From Syngnathus acus (Eukaryota > Chordata > Actinopteri > Syngnathiformes > Syngnathidae), in assembly GCF_901709675.1 (NCBI RefSeq), contig NC_051090.1, positions 8,447,842-8,511,841 on the forward strand: a DNA stretch of 64,000 nucleotides, in the 5' to 3' direction. The position numbers and the translations under genes were made by a program. Numbering within the stretch: position 1 is the stretch's first letter; every line of letters begins with the position of its first letter. Shown piece by piece: positions 1-12,296 of this stretch. Under the pieces are notes generated by a model. That model worked only from the letters and a program-made list of their open reading frames with translations, did not search any database and had not been told where the DNA came from.

Positions 1-1140
1 TGCTGTCATGTCAACTATATCTTTGGATACTCAAAAGTGAAAGCTCACAGTAATGTTAAAAAAAATGTTGATCTTTGAATAGTAATGAAAATATAACACA
101 CTAAACAATCAACGCTACACCAGTTTATTGGAATATTGGGCTCAACACATATTGCAACAACTTTTAATGTATCTTTTATTTTCTAAATGGCATGCTAAAA
201 AAACTGTACATAAGATTCAATTAAAGGGCATTAGTCAATGCCTCGCTTTTGAGATTTTCAAACAAATTTTAAGCAAGGAAAATGATAATTAGGTTCAGGG
301 TTAAACTGCTCATCCCTAAAAATTATTTATATATCATAGTGGTTCAGAAAATGGATGGATGGATGGATGTATTATTATTATTATTATTATTATAACGCTC
401 AGTTTTAATTAAGTGCAAATGTAATGCCTGTTACATGTTCACCTCACCTTTTTAACCTTTTGTCACACAAGTGTAAAGCTAGATTTCCCAGTGCAAAATG
501 CAAACATTCCACCTCAACTTGCATAACAAGCGGCAACTTGTATGGTAACGCTGGCATCCATGTTTATAAACACCTGGCTGAACACAGCTGAGTATGCGGC
601 TGCACATGCAAGTACACATCAATGGAGCCTCAGCCCTCATTAGTTTCACACCACTCATGTTTGTTGAAGCTTTGACAGCAACACCAGCATGGATATCAGA
701 ACTGTCACAAAAGGAAGCAAATCATTGTCATGTTGACCGAACACTGGCGCAATAACTACAAAAGAGCAGCATCAACACATCAACGCTGTACCGGGTCATT
801 GTGTCATAGGGTTTAAAGACACACGCCTGCAGAGCTGTCTCCTTTTTACAGTTCTATCAACACAAGCCATAGAAGTGTAGAGTGGGAGTTGGGGATGACT
901 TTCTACCACCTGGCATCTTTTTAACCTAGTCAATTTCCAGTCAGCTATGAATCATTGCATTGTTATACAAGCAAAAGGGGAGTCTCACGAATTCTGGGAC
1001 ACCCCCTCCACTTGTGCATTCCTTGCTAAATTCCTCAATTGTTGGACTACAGTAGAGTGTTTAATCCCCACATCTTGTACAGATTAATTTATATAATGAC
1101 ATAGCAAAAATGACAGAAAAAGTGTTCATGTTTAAGCAAT
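1..1140. other. Non-coding stretch, AT-rich
   Basis: No frame here has the length or composition of a coding exon. The only structured part is the microsatellite at 351-392, which follows the word GGTTCAGAAA. That arrangement resembles the 3' end of the fish repeat family that terminates in (TGGA)n. The rest is unremarkable single-copy-looking DNA. Confidence 0.6.
351..392. repeat. Compound microsatellite (ATGG)n-(ATT)n
   Basis: About five ATGG units (351-369) run directly into about seven ATT units (370-392). The bases just before it, GGTTCAGAAA, match the usual end of a fish SINE-like family whose 3' tail is a TGGA repeat. The tract therefore probably marks the tail of an otherwise unrecognisable insertion. 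The tail assignment is inference; the repeat itself is seen directly. Confidence 0.85.
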
Positions 1141-1258
1141 TAGAGGTGTTTAGTGCCTTGCTCAAGGGCACCTCAATAATTTCTATACCCATTAGGAAAA
1201 TCAGACCAGAGGTTCTTTGATCGCACTCCTCCATTCTTAACTACATGGGGTCCGCCAA
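1141..1258 (-). repeat. Degenerate tRNA-derived SINE-like relic
   Basis: The plus strand carries the phrase TGCCTTGCTCAAGGGCACCT (from about 1155), which I recognise from a very common fish interspersed repeat. Read on the minus strand, the piece starts with a tRNA-like head: an A-box-like TAGTTAAGAATG and, some 35 bases on, a B-box-like GGTCTGATTTTCC. The GCCC...AAGGCAC body follows. Both boxes have drifted from consensus, so the copy is old and unlikely to be transcribed by RNA polymerase III. Family assignment is from memory of the consensus, not from a search. Confidence 0.55.
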
Positions 1259-2175
1259 TGAGTTCTAGGCCCGTGGTAGAATTCTTTGAAATGTTATTGT
1301 AAAAAGTGAACAAATGCATTTTCAAATGTTTTCATTGTCTGCCTCCAAAATACTCATTTAAAACAAAGGCAAAAACCACGTAATGTAAAATAATAGAAAT
1401 GCTTTGCATTACCTTGTGCCTCTCTCTTCTGGATATGGTGAGAACAGACACCTGTAGCAGGCACAAAAGACGCCAGATGAGGGCAATGATTGTGCAAGTA
1501 AACATTGCACACTAACAAAACAATGTTACACACCCTGCTAAAAAAACATTCCTCATGTGTCTACATAGATTTCTGCAGTAAACAGTAGCCCTGTGGGGAA
1601 TCCTTCTGAGATTTCAGGACAAGTTGCACAACATACACACAAAATGTCAATTAAAACAATCAAAGAATAAAAATCTCGCTCTCTTAGGACAAGAAAACAA
1701 GAAATAAATCTAAATGTAATGTAGACATGTACAAATCATGACAGTTTGTCTATTAATTTTAAAGATTTACTTTCCATTTCAAGTCAGATCATTTAAATTA
1801 TGTTAATTAAAAAGCTTAAATACATATTATTAAAATGTTAAAAACAACTGACAGTTGGATTTTACACATCATTCAAATTTGAGTATGGAAAGCTGATGTT
1901 TCGACGCTGACAGAAGAGTGTTAAGGCTTAGAAGTGCTGGACAACCAAATCGGTTTTATGCAATGGGGTTAGGGATTTCTAAAGTGGGTGCTGGCAGGGA
2001 CCAACCAGATTAACATTCCTGGTGGAATTTTAACACTCTGGGTGACAATTTCTGCAACACTGTGGCCTTATGCTCCTCCTGTGTGTTAAGGCCAGGACCT
2101 CAAGTTAAGAATATGTCATCTGGAAAATGAGCACGACCTTGTCTTCAAGGAGTATCAATGGACTGCGTGATGGTA

Positions 2176-2243
2176 GTGTGTGTGTGTGTGTGTATGTGTG
2201 TGTGTGTGTGCGCGTGTGTGTGTGTGTGTGTGCGCGCGTGTGT
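2176..2243. repeat. (GT)n microsatellite with GCGC interruptions
   Basis: This is 68 bases of uninterrupted purine-pyrimidine alternation. It is mostly GT, with one GTAT and two CG-rich interruptions (GCGCGT and GCGCGCGT). Such perfect alternation with CG steps is the classical Z-DNA-prone pattern. It is likely length-polymorphic. Confidence 0.95.
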
Positions 2244-3282
2244 AGTGGGCAGGAAATAATCACCATTGAGGGAGGGGATATCTTTCTGCCTCACTGTTCC
2301 CACTGACTGAAACTGAGCCTCCTTGTGGAGGTGGCTCCTTCATTGTGCCAGAAAGTAAAAAAATAATAATACCGCTCAAAAATTTCACTTCATACTCCTC
2401 AAAACCACATTGTATCAACTCAACCTTTTCAGTAAAAACTAACCTTGAAATATTTACTCTCAGCTATGAAACTGCTGTGCTCACAGTGGAACATGTCAGG
2501 CTGGTCTTCCAAGTAGTATAAGAACTATGCAGGTCCCCCACTGCTTATCTGTTAGCAGCTCCTGTGTGAGTCTGGGCAGGGCAGGCGTGGGAGGCGAGAC
2601 TTGGTAGTGTCATCAATCCACACCGGAAAATGCAGGTATCTAAATAAAGCACAAAGAGAAACGTTGGCATGTGTATAGATAGGCACCCACATGTACTGCA
2701 GTCCATATTGGGAGGCCAAACATTCAAAAGACAAAACAACATTCATATGTTTTTCCAATAAGATATGCAATAACTGTTTGCATCGATATAGTTATTTTAT
2801 AAGTCACAATTATTAAGAAAAAACTCATTATGCCGTATTTTGTTCGTTTCGTAAAACTGCAATTGCAATTTCAAATTCACATCAATAATGCCATGTTTTA
2901 GGAAAGACTTTTCTATCGTGGGCGGGATAATTCAGTAAACGTGCTCGCTTAATGGTGGTAAAATGCAATCTTTCACACGCGGTGATTAGGGAGCTTCAAT
3001 TACATAAAAATGGCGATAAAAATGTTTCACACCATGCCCTCATGCTCCAACTCATATAGTCCTCATTTTCTACTTTTGCATTTAAGTTATTCATTAGTCA
3101 GGGAACTATTCACCTGCAAGTTCTCGGGTTCAGTGTTATTCGCTAAGCTGACTTTATTGCGTCTCGAACAAGAGGACCTTGCGTTGAAAATCAGATTTTG
3201 AAATGCCCATCATATATCTTAAGAGCAAAATGACCTGCTGTAGCACAAAAAATGATGAAAGCCTGTCTGCTAACAGAGGAAA

Positions 3283-3302
3283 ACACACACACACACACAC
3301 AC
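3283..3302. repeat. (AC)n microsatellite
   Basis: Ten uninterrupted AC units, likely polymorphic. No other feature is attached to it. Confidence 0.9.
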
Positions 3303-3585
3303 CTGTATAAACATGGGCTATTTCAGAATGGTGTGCAGACCAATGACTGATGGGTCATTCATTGCCAGATGCAGACAGTAAACTAGAATGAGGCAAACTG
3401 CAATGAATGACATTTATACACCGTCTAAACTTTTGACAAACATTAAAACTGGTTTGCAGCTACAAAAAACATTGCTAATTTACATAAAACCTAGAGTTGC
3501 CAACAAATAAACTAAACCCCAAAAATATTTTAAACACCAATTATAATGAAATGGATCATTTATTGAAAATGTTCATATTAATGTA

Positions 3586-3822
3586 CCATCACAACTATAA
3601 GCCACTACTTTTGCAAAAGCTTTGAACCCTGCCTTTTATAATCCGGTGCATCTTATGTGTCAATGGATTTTTCATTATTTTTATGATGTTGTAAAAGGAT
3701 TTGTTTTGGCAATACAGGTTATAGAAATGAGGACATATCATTTAAAACCCTTGGATCTTATATATGAACAAAACAGGATTTCCCTCTAGTTTTAGCTGGT
3801 GCTTGTAGTCCGGAAATTACGG
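3586..3822. mobile_element. Old TA-flanked MITE (CCGTAATTTCCGG type)
   Basis: This 237 bp element sits between two TA dinucleotides (3584-3585 and 3823-3824). The right end reads TAGTCCGGAAATTACGG. The left end is decayed but still gives ACTATAAGCCACTACTTTTG, the inverted counterpart. Inside are the family hallmarks AGCTTTGAACCCTGCC, TTATAATCCGGTGCATCTTA and a CTTATATATGAACAAA block, the last also present in the element at 31174-31559. There is no coding capacity, so it depended on a transposase encoded elsewhere. The TA duplication fits the Tc1/mariner-pogo group of cut-and-paste transposons, but the superfamily is not proven. Confidence 0.7.
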
Positions 3823-5683
3823 TAATTTGCAATAGCGAGTGCAACTCTACATAGTATGATGATCCAGAAGAAAACCTACAGAAATTAAGTTCACTTATCA
3901 CCAATCAAATATCAATTGGAAAACTAAAATATCAGGGGCAACAAGGTGGTGAATCTCCTTTGCATATGATTGATCTTAGAGTGAAAATAAATTCATGCGC
4001 AAAAGTACTCACTTCACATTAGGATAAAAAGCTTCTTCAAGATTCCTTATGAAAAATAATAAGAGCATACTAATTCATTTTGCCCTCAAGGAAAATCAAG
4101 GGTTTTGTATTTAGGAATCGCAATGGATTAAATTTACATTCTTTGCTAGCTGAAGTCAAATAATCAGGTACTTGAGGCTTTGAAAGGAAATGAAAGCGGG
4201 TTATAGAAAGGAAATATGTCCATTGACTTTATATCATAATTACTGTATTAAAAGAAACAACAGATGTAGCAGAATTAACTTGGTCTGTTTAATGCATCAT
4301 GGAAATAGAAGAACCATGATTTCACATAATCCACATGACCTAGAATAGTTTTACAAGGTATAAAAGACACAATCACAGTAAGTGAAGAATACTGATACTG
4401 TCTTGAAGCTGCCCATCTATGATTGAGTCATCAATACCACTTTAGCTCTCACCACCATTATCATAGCACTAACGTTATTAATTCATAAGCCGTGGCTCTA
4501 TCCATTAATCAACGGAGGCAAGGGAAGATAAATAAACGTATTTGGGGACACAGGTAGAGGACGATACTGCAACTGTTGAAATGGGGTCTGACAGCAGGAT
4601 CTTCATGACTCATTGTATTTTCCTTTATTCTAATTTAATTTTTCATTTTCTATTCATTTTTGCCCAAGCATTGTGGGAAAAGGTGATCTCTTACAGTCTT
4701 TTTTTTTTTTTGTCTCAACTGGCTCCTGAAGCTGCTCAAAACTTAACAACCGCCAAAATGTCAACCACTCCCTTAACTTGCAACTCTGCAGATACTCTTT
4801 CCCACCGAAGCACATGCGTAACAGAATACCAGCACATAAAATAAAGGTTAGACCTGGAGACAATGGTGTGACACAGTCCAGAGACAGAGTCTTTATAGTA
4901 TACTGGAGAAAGACCAAGGCTACATGTGGCCCTTTGAACTTAACACCCCCTGTAGTTTGGTGCTTGGTTCTGAACAGCCAAAGAGAAGTTTGTATCCGCC
5001 CTTAGCTGTAAATATGTTAGAATATTGGGAAACTGTTGAAAAGAGTTACTAAATTGAATTAATGGTGTGTGTATTATGGCCAAAATCTGTTTTGTTTTAA
5101 AAAGATGTCCACACTCTAGTCTGAATGTTTCATGTTCACTTGCAAAATTGCACACGAGTTTGTTTTAAAACGATTAAACATTTTTAGTTAATAAACGGTC
5201 ACTCTGAAAATGTCTTTAATTTAATGCAAAAGTTGTTGCCTGTTCTCACAGTAGTAGTAGTTGAGGAAGATTCCCATATGGTAGGTGCTCTACATTTTAG
5301 ACTCCTTGAAAAATGACTGTTAAATTATTGAATATGTCTCAAAAAACATATGAATTGAAAGCATTCCACAATATGACCAGTATGTCTACCATGTTTGTGG
5401 AATATGTTGCAGGTAATTAATAATACTCGACTGGGCTACAGAAGCAGACAATGCAATTGAATTCTTAATTCAGAAAAACATGATTTATTGTTAACATGTA
5501 GAACTGCACTTGAAATATGGAGGTGATTTCTTTCTATTGTTTCCCTTTACAGGTTACTTTTAGGCTTGTCCAATTTATTTCAATTCTAATTTTGAGAATC
5601 TTACATTTCATACGTACCTGTACGAAACTTTTAATTGACAGGCCACTCGACCAGGGTTATATAAGTTTCAAATGAAAACATAC
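3823..5683. other. Non-coding stretch
   Basis: No exon, RNA gene or repeat family was recognised. Short frames on both strands between 4542 and 5155 overlap one another and contain poly-lysine or poly-phenylalanine from homopolymer tracts, which is typical of chance frames. If the minus-strand exon at 5684-5878 is real, its following exons could lie here or beyond; I could not identify one. Confidence 0.5.
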
Positions 5684-5878
5684 CCACTCTCGAAAAAGTG
5701 GACTGGATACAAGGCCAATAAAAGAGTCAGTGATATATTTCTGTCTTTGTTCCTCCATTCTGTTTGTTATTTCCGTAAATAGAACTGTTGCACGGTGCTG
5801 TGTAGCCTGACTTGCAACAAGCACTTCAACCTGACGGTTAAGCCGGTCAGTAAGTCGCTCCCCGGCCCCCTTTGCCAT
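5684..5878 (-). CDS. Candidate first coding exon, unrecognised small protein
   Basis: On the minus strand an ATG at 5878-5876 opens a frame of exactly 65 codons. It ends at a strong splice-donor-like G|GTATGT (donor bases 5683-5678), in phase 0. The peptide begins MAKGAGERLTDRLNRQ and continues as a hydrophilic, predicted-helical stretch with a MEEQRQKY segment near residues 41-48. It lacks the low complexity seen in most other short frames of this window. If the donor is not used, translation stops at 5657 after a further 7 residues. Two in-frame upstream ATGs exist, at 5896 and 5884; the MAKG start was chosen because its composition is the most protein-like. I do not recognise the family. 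A relic or chance frame remains possible; no downstream exon was found. Confidence 0.35.
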
Positions 5879-6017
5879 TAACATGCACTTAGTCATACAA
5901 GTTTACGACCACTCTATTTAGGACCGCCTCTCTCTGACAAATAAAGTCCAGACACGCTATAAGACCGTCAAAGTTTTATGTTGTAATAAACCATGTTTAC
6001 ATGTTTTTTTGCCTGTT

Positions 6018-6070
6018 TGCAACCCAAGGGCCGAGGGTGAAAGGGTTATCACGGAGCCACCATCTTTGCC
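6018..6070 (-). promoter_or_regulatory. Possible promoter/5' UTR with YY1-like element
   Basis: The minus strand reads AAGATGGTGGC at 6066-6056, one base from the YY1 promoter element AAGATGGCGGC, within a locally GC-richer patch. It lies about 180 bases upstream of the candidate start at 5878 and in the same orientation, which is the usual placement of YY1 elements just downstream of transcription starts. The ATG inside the element opens a four-codon frame (M-V-A-P-stop), a potential minimal upstream ORF. Regulatory function is inference. Confidence 0.25.
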
Positions 6071-6961
6071 TTACTTCAAAAGGAATCTTTTTGTTTCACC
6101 ATACTAGTTGCTTCGGGCCATTTTGATTTCCTCTATTTTTGCGTCCTTCCAATTTTCATCCCAATTTGTTCACGGAAATTATCTTTAGGGCTCATCTCAA
6201 ACTGTTCAAGTGTTTGAGAGGAAAGCAGAAGATTTTAACTAATTCTTAAACAAAAAAATATTTATATTACAAGGGATAATGATTAGAAATTCAAGGCAGT
6301 CCATCTTTCAAGCAAAAAAAAAATTGGTATGGCAAATGAGTAGAGAATCTGTTTGCCTGAGTTTTTTTTAGCTTCTTTCCAATTTTCTATCCTTAACCTG
6401 TTCCCCCCTTGTGTGTCAGTAAATTGCTAACATTCTCCAATTACCTCTCCACTCCATGTTCTGCACACTTTTCTAAATTTGCAAAGATATTAGTTAATCT
6501 ACGTGGTGTTTGACCACACTATAGTCCGTCATAATTTAACACCACATTAACTCTGCATTATACTGAATACAAAATGAGCAAAGGAGGACGAATATCACCT
6601 GAGTTGTTGAATAAAAAAGATTATTATACAAAATTAAGCATACACATTAATTGGAAAATAGATATAATTAGAGGTTTCATTTCAACTAATCGTCAGCCCA
6701 TTTCACAAGTTTTAAGTACAAAACCAATTTCATTGTAATTAGTAAATCTGTTGTTGCAAATATCTACAAGTGATTTATTTTTACCCTTTCAACTGTCATC
6801 TTTATGCCCATTTTAAAGTAATATTACAACAGTTCCCTAATTTTAATTTGAAGCTGTTTGGAGGCATATTTGGAGGGGGTGATTAAATATTTACATGGCT
6901 AATCTAGATGCAAAGTTAAAACTTCTAAGTATTTGATATCTGAAAATTATAGAGAATAAAT

Positions 6962-7019
6962 GCATTTCACATATAAAATATCATCAGATGGCATTTCACA
7001 TATAAAATATCACCAGATG
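6962..7019. repeat. Tandem duplication, 29 bp unit x 2
   Basis: Two adjacent 29-base units (6962-6990 and 6991-7019) beginning GCATTTCACATATAAAATAT differ at a single position (T to C). The near-identity implies a recent local duplication. Confidence 0.95.
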
Positions 7020-8406
7020 ACTGTTCTTAAAGTTGACGATATCGTTATTTTCCTTTTTCTCATGTGGCCACTCGTTAGACAAGATATCAAGAAAGTATGC
7101 AAATCCAGCATTTCTGCCTGATTGCATTCTCAGACACTAATGTGGGAATGACAGTTTTAATCTGTGCTACTGGCTGAAGACATAACTTCACAAAAGGCCC
7201 ATCCACTTCTGCAATCTACCTGACATCTCAATTATATAGATAGATGCACAGGGATTGACAGATGAGATGTTTTTACTTTTGCTTGAAAAACAATACACAT
7301 TTTCCCACTCCTCCTATATCCTTTGCACTCACATCGTTTGACAGTTGGTATGTTGAACTACATTCACATTGCTTAGTGTAGCGCTAAATTTAAGAAAAAA
7401 AGCGGTGCTTCCGTTGGTTTATTAATTTCTCAAATTGCTTAACCCAGTGTATGTCCTAGCTGCATATTAGAATTTATGTCAAAACAAATTGCTTTCACCT
7501 CATTCACCTTGACTTGACTGCCAAGTTTCAAGGTGCCCTTAGGCTCCAAACAATGTTCACATTTGGCTGCAAAATTGAGATAAAAGTTGATCTGAGCCCA
7601 GCACAGGTTTCAATCCCAGAACCTCCATGTTTGAAGAGAATTCAGAAATTTTGCTCAAATATCTGCCACTGTGACCCCTCTGTCACCTTTCCTACATATG
7701 CTGACTTCTGATATCTTCTTGTGCACCAAGAGGATTTTGGTTCGTGATAATTCTGCAGGCCTCTATCATGGCCACACATGTGCACCCTCACAATATATCC
7801 TCCCGCTAACATCATCCCTCTTTCTCTTCCTCTCCCATGTGTAATGCTGTCCCCAAGCCGGAATGAGGTCAGGAGAGTAATAGCAAGACATATTGTGCAT
7901 TTTGGCTGTCGGCAAATGGTCCATCAATAATGAAAAGCCGTGCAGTAAAGGATGTATTGTTTCTTCATTTTCACCAAAATTGATTGTGTTGTCTACTTAC
8001 AACAAAAACACAATATATTAAGACTGTTACCACCATCATCGAATGTCAGCCAAAAATAACTTGCACTTGCCAATTAAAAAAAAGACCAAAATCATTACAT
8101 ATCCATACATTGTTGTGCCAGACAAGTGGAAGCGTATGGCACTTGACAAATTGGTTGTTTTTTCTGCAGTTAAAGTGATGAAGTGACACATCTCTGCCGG
8201 GAGACTGTTTGACCCCCACTGTTGGCACATCAACAACACAACTTGTCATCAAAGTTCGTTTCAGCCCAAAGAGTTGCAGTTAACCTCTGACCTCTCACCT
8301 CCTCTGCCCTGTTGTAAAGTGGGTGCCCTTAACTTTGGAAGCCCGACAGCTTTCTAAAAGCGTATTTGCGGCCGGTGGTTCTGGGTCACTGATATTCTGA
8401 ATGTGT

Positions 8407-8440
8407 GGGAGTTGGGGGAAGGGGTGGATGAGGGTGGGGG
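8407..8440 (+). other. G-quadruplex-capable tract
   Basis: Five runs of three or more G (8407-8409, 8414-8418, 8421-8424, 8432-8434, 8436-8440) have loops of 4, 2, 7 and 1 bases. This satisfies the usual G3+N1-7 rule on the plus strand. No promoter or gene is visible beside it. Confidence 0.7.
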
Positions 8441-10551
8441 TGTTTTATGGTGACTCGCTTTTGTGGTTCAAGTCCTAATTATTCCCTCCAGAAATTTCTT
8501 GCTCTGTGCTCTTTTACAGACCACTGATTTAAATATTTACAAACAAGCCAGCATTGCAGCTTCATGTTAGTCCATTTGCTAGTAATTAGAAAGTGCTTGT
8601 TTGTGACACAAAACGTCGCTTAGAGTGAAACCCTCCTCCCCAATTCCCCTTGCCAATCTCAGTTTGTGCCCAAGTCACATTCCTTTTTTTATCACCTCTG
8701 CAATTATCTCTCCTTTCAGCATTTGACCCCCATGGAGACAGGCAAACATCAAAATTAAACCTAAGCACAACTCCAGAGTTAACGCATTAACAACTTTTCA
8801 AGTGATTCAACAAAGTTCAACCGTCTCCTCCAGACAACCCTGACCATAAGTACACAACTGATTAAAAGTTGTAAAAACCGCAGAGCTTCCAGGCTGAGAT
8901 GGAATGAAAGCTGGCATTCGAGACATCAATGAGCGTGGCGGGCCTCTAACAGGAGTGCAGTCTGGGGCTGTTACACAGGAAGATGACGCTCCTTCAAATA
9001 GCATGTGATCTGGTTCTGCTTCCCTGACCAAGCTCAGCCAATCAATATTATTCATTTCAAGGCATGTCTTGCCTCTTGCATGCACCAACAAGTACTGAGG
9101 GATGGTTTTATCCATCAGTGTGTGTGTTACATCAACACAACTGTTGTGTGTGCAATACAAAGCAGAAACAAACCAAGGTAGAACCTCTGTGGTATGCATA
9201 TCAGATTCAATTTAAAATGTATCATAGTTATATTGACTTTAGTGTACATGGATGTAGATTCCATACCAGCTAGATTGTGAACTCACCAGTTTCTCATCAA
9301 ATTTGTAACACAAACAACTCCTCAAAGTGAAGCTGTAGTTATAGCTGGTTCTGAATGTCAATCCAGCCATCTGGGTGATTCCAACTATGCTTCGCCGGAA
9401 CCACTCACACACTTGCACACGTTCTGTACTAAAGAGATAAAATGTTTCACATCCCTAAAGCTAACCTCTGCAGTCGAGGATTGGATTGCAAGGTCACACT
9501 GCACTTGAATCTCTCCAGCACTTACCGCAACTGGTGAGCATATTAAGGTGAAAATTGTTTTGGGCTTTTTTATTTTCACGGCTTTTTTTTTTTGTTCTAA
9601 ATTAATTTTAATTTCGTTATTTTTTAGAGAAGGTTAGCTTATTTTATGCTTAGCACAGTTTTCATTTCTCTTAGTCTTTTTGTAATGTGTTTTTTGTCAG
9701 GTATCGTATTAAAAAAACGTCTCATTATTCTACCTGAACAAAACGTAGGCTGGATAAAAAAAAGATTCACCTTGGAAGGTAAACAGCTATCTAAGCCCAA
9801 ACATTCTAGTCCACACAATAGAAACATTAAGTGCAATATGAGTTTAAAACTTGTAAAGTGTATTATGCAGTTTCGACCCTGAGGTCGTACACAACTTTTG
9901 GGAAACCAGCAAACTCACATTAAATGGATTAAAACGTAAAAACTGCAGAATAGGCAGCAGCAGGAACTTTCTTCTCTTCTAATCAGTTTTCTTTATTCTT
10001 GACTGCGTAATAGACCAAACACAGTTATTTTCCAGCATTTACGCTTATATTTTTTAGGAGAGAATTAATGTGTCCTGCAAGAATAATCTTGTTTCAATTT
10101 GTCTGTTCAGCAAGTTCCAAGTGTACGTTAATGACTGTGCTCAAAAATCGAATTAGAACTGACCTACTTCAAGCACAAATAAGCAACAAGGATTGTTTTC
10201 TGAAGCCTGCTGTTAGCCAAGCATGACTGAATCAAGATAACTACTATGGATCATTATGACGAATCGTGCTTTACTTCAGTTTTGCACATTGGAAGCCCGA
10301 GCTGCATCATACGTAACAGTAGGTGTCTTGCTGAGCTAAGACAGCTGTCAAAATTTCATCATCTGATTGAAAGTCTGTTTTGCTTTGAAAAGAACTGCAC
10401 ATAACAGGGAAAAATCCCCTCAACATCATAAATAGTGATTGGATCACATCTTAACTTGTAGTTATTTTTCTATATTCCTGGTTAGGGGGTGTTTCTATGC
10501 TAGTGTAATCCCTAAAGTCAAGTCACAATTAATTTTGGGATGCTGGTCGAC

Positions 10552-10677
10552 CAATATTTCTGTGATTGGCTGGCGGCCCAGGCCAGGATGTTCCCCGCAT
10601 CTCGCTCAATGTCAGCTAGGTTAGCCTCTAACTCACTCACATGATAAAAAAATGGACAGGTGGGCGGACAGACGGGT
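10552..10677 (+). repeat. Relic of TGGA-tailed fish SINE-like repeat, 3' half
   Basis: The sequence runs GTGATTGGCTGGCGGCCCAG, then CCCCGCATCTCGCTCAATG, TCAGCTAGGTTAGCCTC and AACTCACTCAC, and ends AAAAAATGGACAGG with a decayed GGAC/GGGC tail. These words in this order match the 3' half of a repeat that is very common in percomorph genomes and ends in ATGGATGG. The match is from memory, not from a database search. Confidence 0.65.
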
Positions 10678-12264
10678 GACACTGTGTTTCAAATACAAAT
10701 AGCAATGTTAATCATTGTAAAACAGATACACACAAAAAAAAAAACGTAATAAGAATTGACATGTAACAGGACTGCAGCAAGCCAGTCAACCTTCTGCTTT
10801 CAGGTTTGCACATTTTAGGAGAAATGAGGTTGCCCGTTTCAACTGCTATATTTTGTGCAACTGAAGATGGTTATTCCACTTCCACCTTTTGATTTTATTA
10901 TATTCAGTCTTGTGATCATCAGTAAATCTGCTGAGCATACTATATGATTTGATTCTACTGCGATAATAAAGTCATTTTCACCAGAATACCAACATCTATC
11001 GGTGCATCAAATTTACTCACCAAAGCCAGACATGAAAATGCAAAGAGGGAGAAAATGTGTTTCTCTTATCTTTCTGCTCACTTGATTTCTTTCACACAAA
11101 AAGAGGCCTGTGTACAGTGCATGTCCAAGATGTGCTGTTGTTCAGAGAGTCTCAGGAATACAGGTGGGCTATAATGAGGCATCTGTCCACACGCATGATG
11201 CTCAATTTTAAGTGTTAGGATTAATCATGGATTTTGGTGTTTATGTATGTTGGTGTATGTGACTGTGTGTCAGTTTAGGTTTGGACGATATGTGAAGTAG
11301 TACATGTATTCTGCTGGCCAAAAATTTTGTAAATAATGAGGCAGAAGAACAGCTGGCATCGAGAGGTCAACATCAGGTCGATGCCAAATTCTAAATCATT
11401 TTTAATCTAATGATTTATTAATTATTATTATTATTACTTAATTTTATTTTAAATTTGGGGTGTATTTTCTGATTTCTACAAAAAAAAATAAACACGATCC
11501 CTTTCTTAGTCCTTTCATTACTTGTTTAAATGTTTTATGTTTTTCCAATGGGATAAAAATTAAGATGGTCTGTCTTAGAAATGCACCCTCCACCCTCCTC
11601 CCCGTCCAGATTTTAAATCTTCTTTGACAACACCCATTTCAAAGATATCACTCGTCCCGCACCTTCTTCTCCCTTGTCCACATCACACTATATAAACTGT
11701 CTATCCTTGGAGTGAAAAAAGAAAGAAGACTACATTTTTTGAGAGTGCAGAACAAGAACAATGTTTCAAAACATGAAACAAATATGTCAGGTTTTAATAA
11801 TCTTTAACGATATAAATTTCTTTTTTGCCTTGCACAAAAATAATAGAATGCAATGTAAATAACTCAGAGCACGTTTTGCTTGAATTTTTAAGGTCAGGTC
11901 AATATGAGATCACTCAACAATACAAGGGGATTCTTTAGACTGGTAAAGCAATTTGCATTTGACATTTTCCATACAACATTCAATAGTTCTCTATGACCTT
12001 TCACCTAAATCACATTTCAATCAATATTTTCTTTTCTTTAATTCATTTATTTTGACAGGGACACATGGACACTTAGTAAATTAACCCCTGCTCATTCTCA
12101 AAAGAGCGGAAGCGAGACTTCAGATTCCGATTCATTTATTTGAATCTGTTGTGTATTATTGGATTACCTGACTAAGCAAAGGCAGACTGTACAAAGGATC
12201 AAAGATGTTTGTCTTGTTTGCATTTTCCCTATTTTCATTTTACTTACGTGTGGACTAATTACTT

Positions 12265-12296
12265 TAATTTAAATCATGTTTAATTTAAATCATGTT
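12265..12296. repeat. Tandem duplication, 16 bp unit x 2
   Basis: TAATTTAAATCATGTT occurs twice back to back with no mismatch. It is a small local duplication in AT-rich DNA. Confidence 0.9.

Larger units (their letters stand above)
1259..3585. other. Non-coding stretch with dinucleotide repeats
   Basis: Apart from the GT tract at 2176-2243 and the AC tract at 3283-3302, nothing is recognisable. Short open frames at 2545-2770 and 3010-3201 have low-complexity or hydrophobic translations without known motifs and no convincing splice context, so I treat them as chance. Confidence 0.6.

Noticed and set aside
8807-9199. 130-codon minus-strand frame
   Set aside because: There is no recognisable domain, no supporting splice or promoter context, and a cysteine-rich random-looking composition.
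12050-12150. TTTTGACAGGGACACATGGAC resembling a dispersed fish repeat
   Set aside because: The resemblance covers about 20-25 bases only and I could not extend or delimit it.
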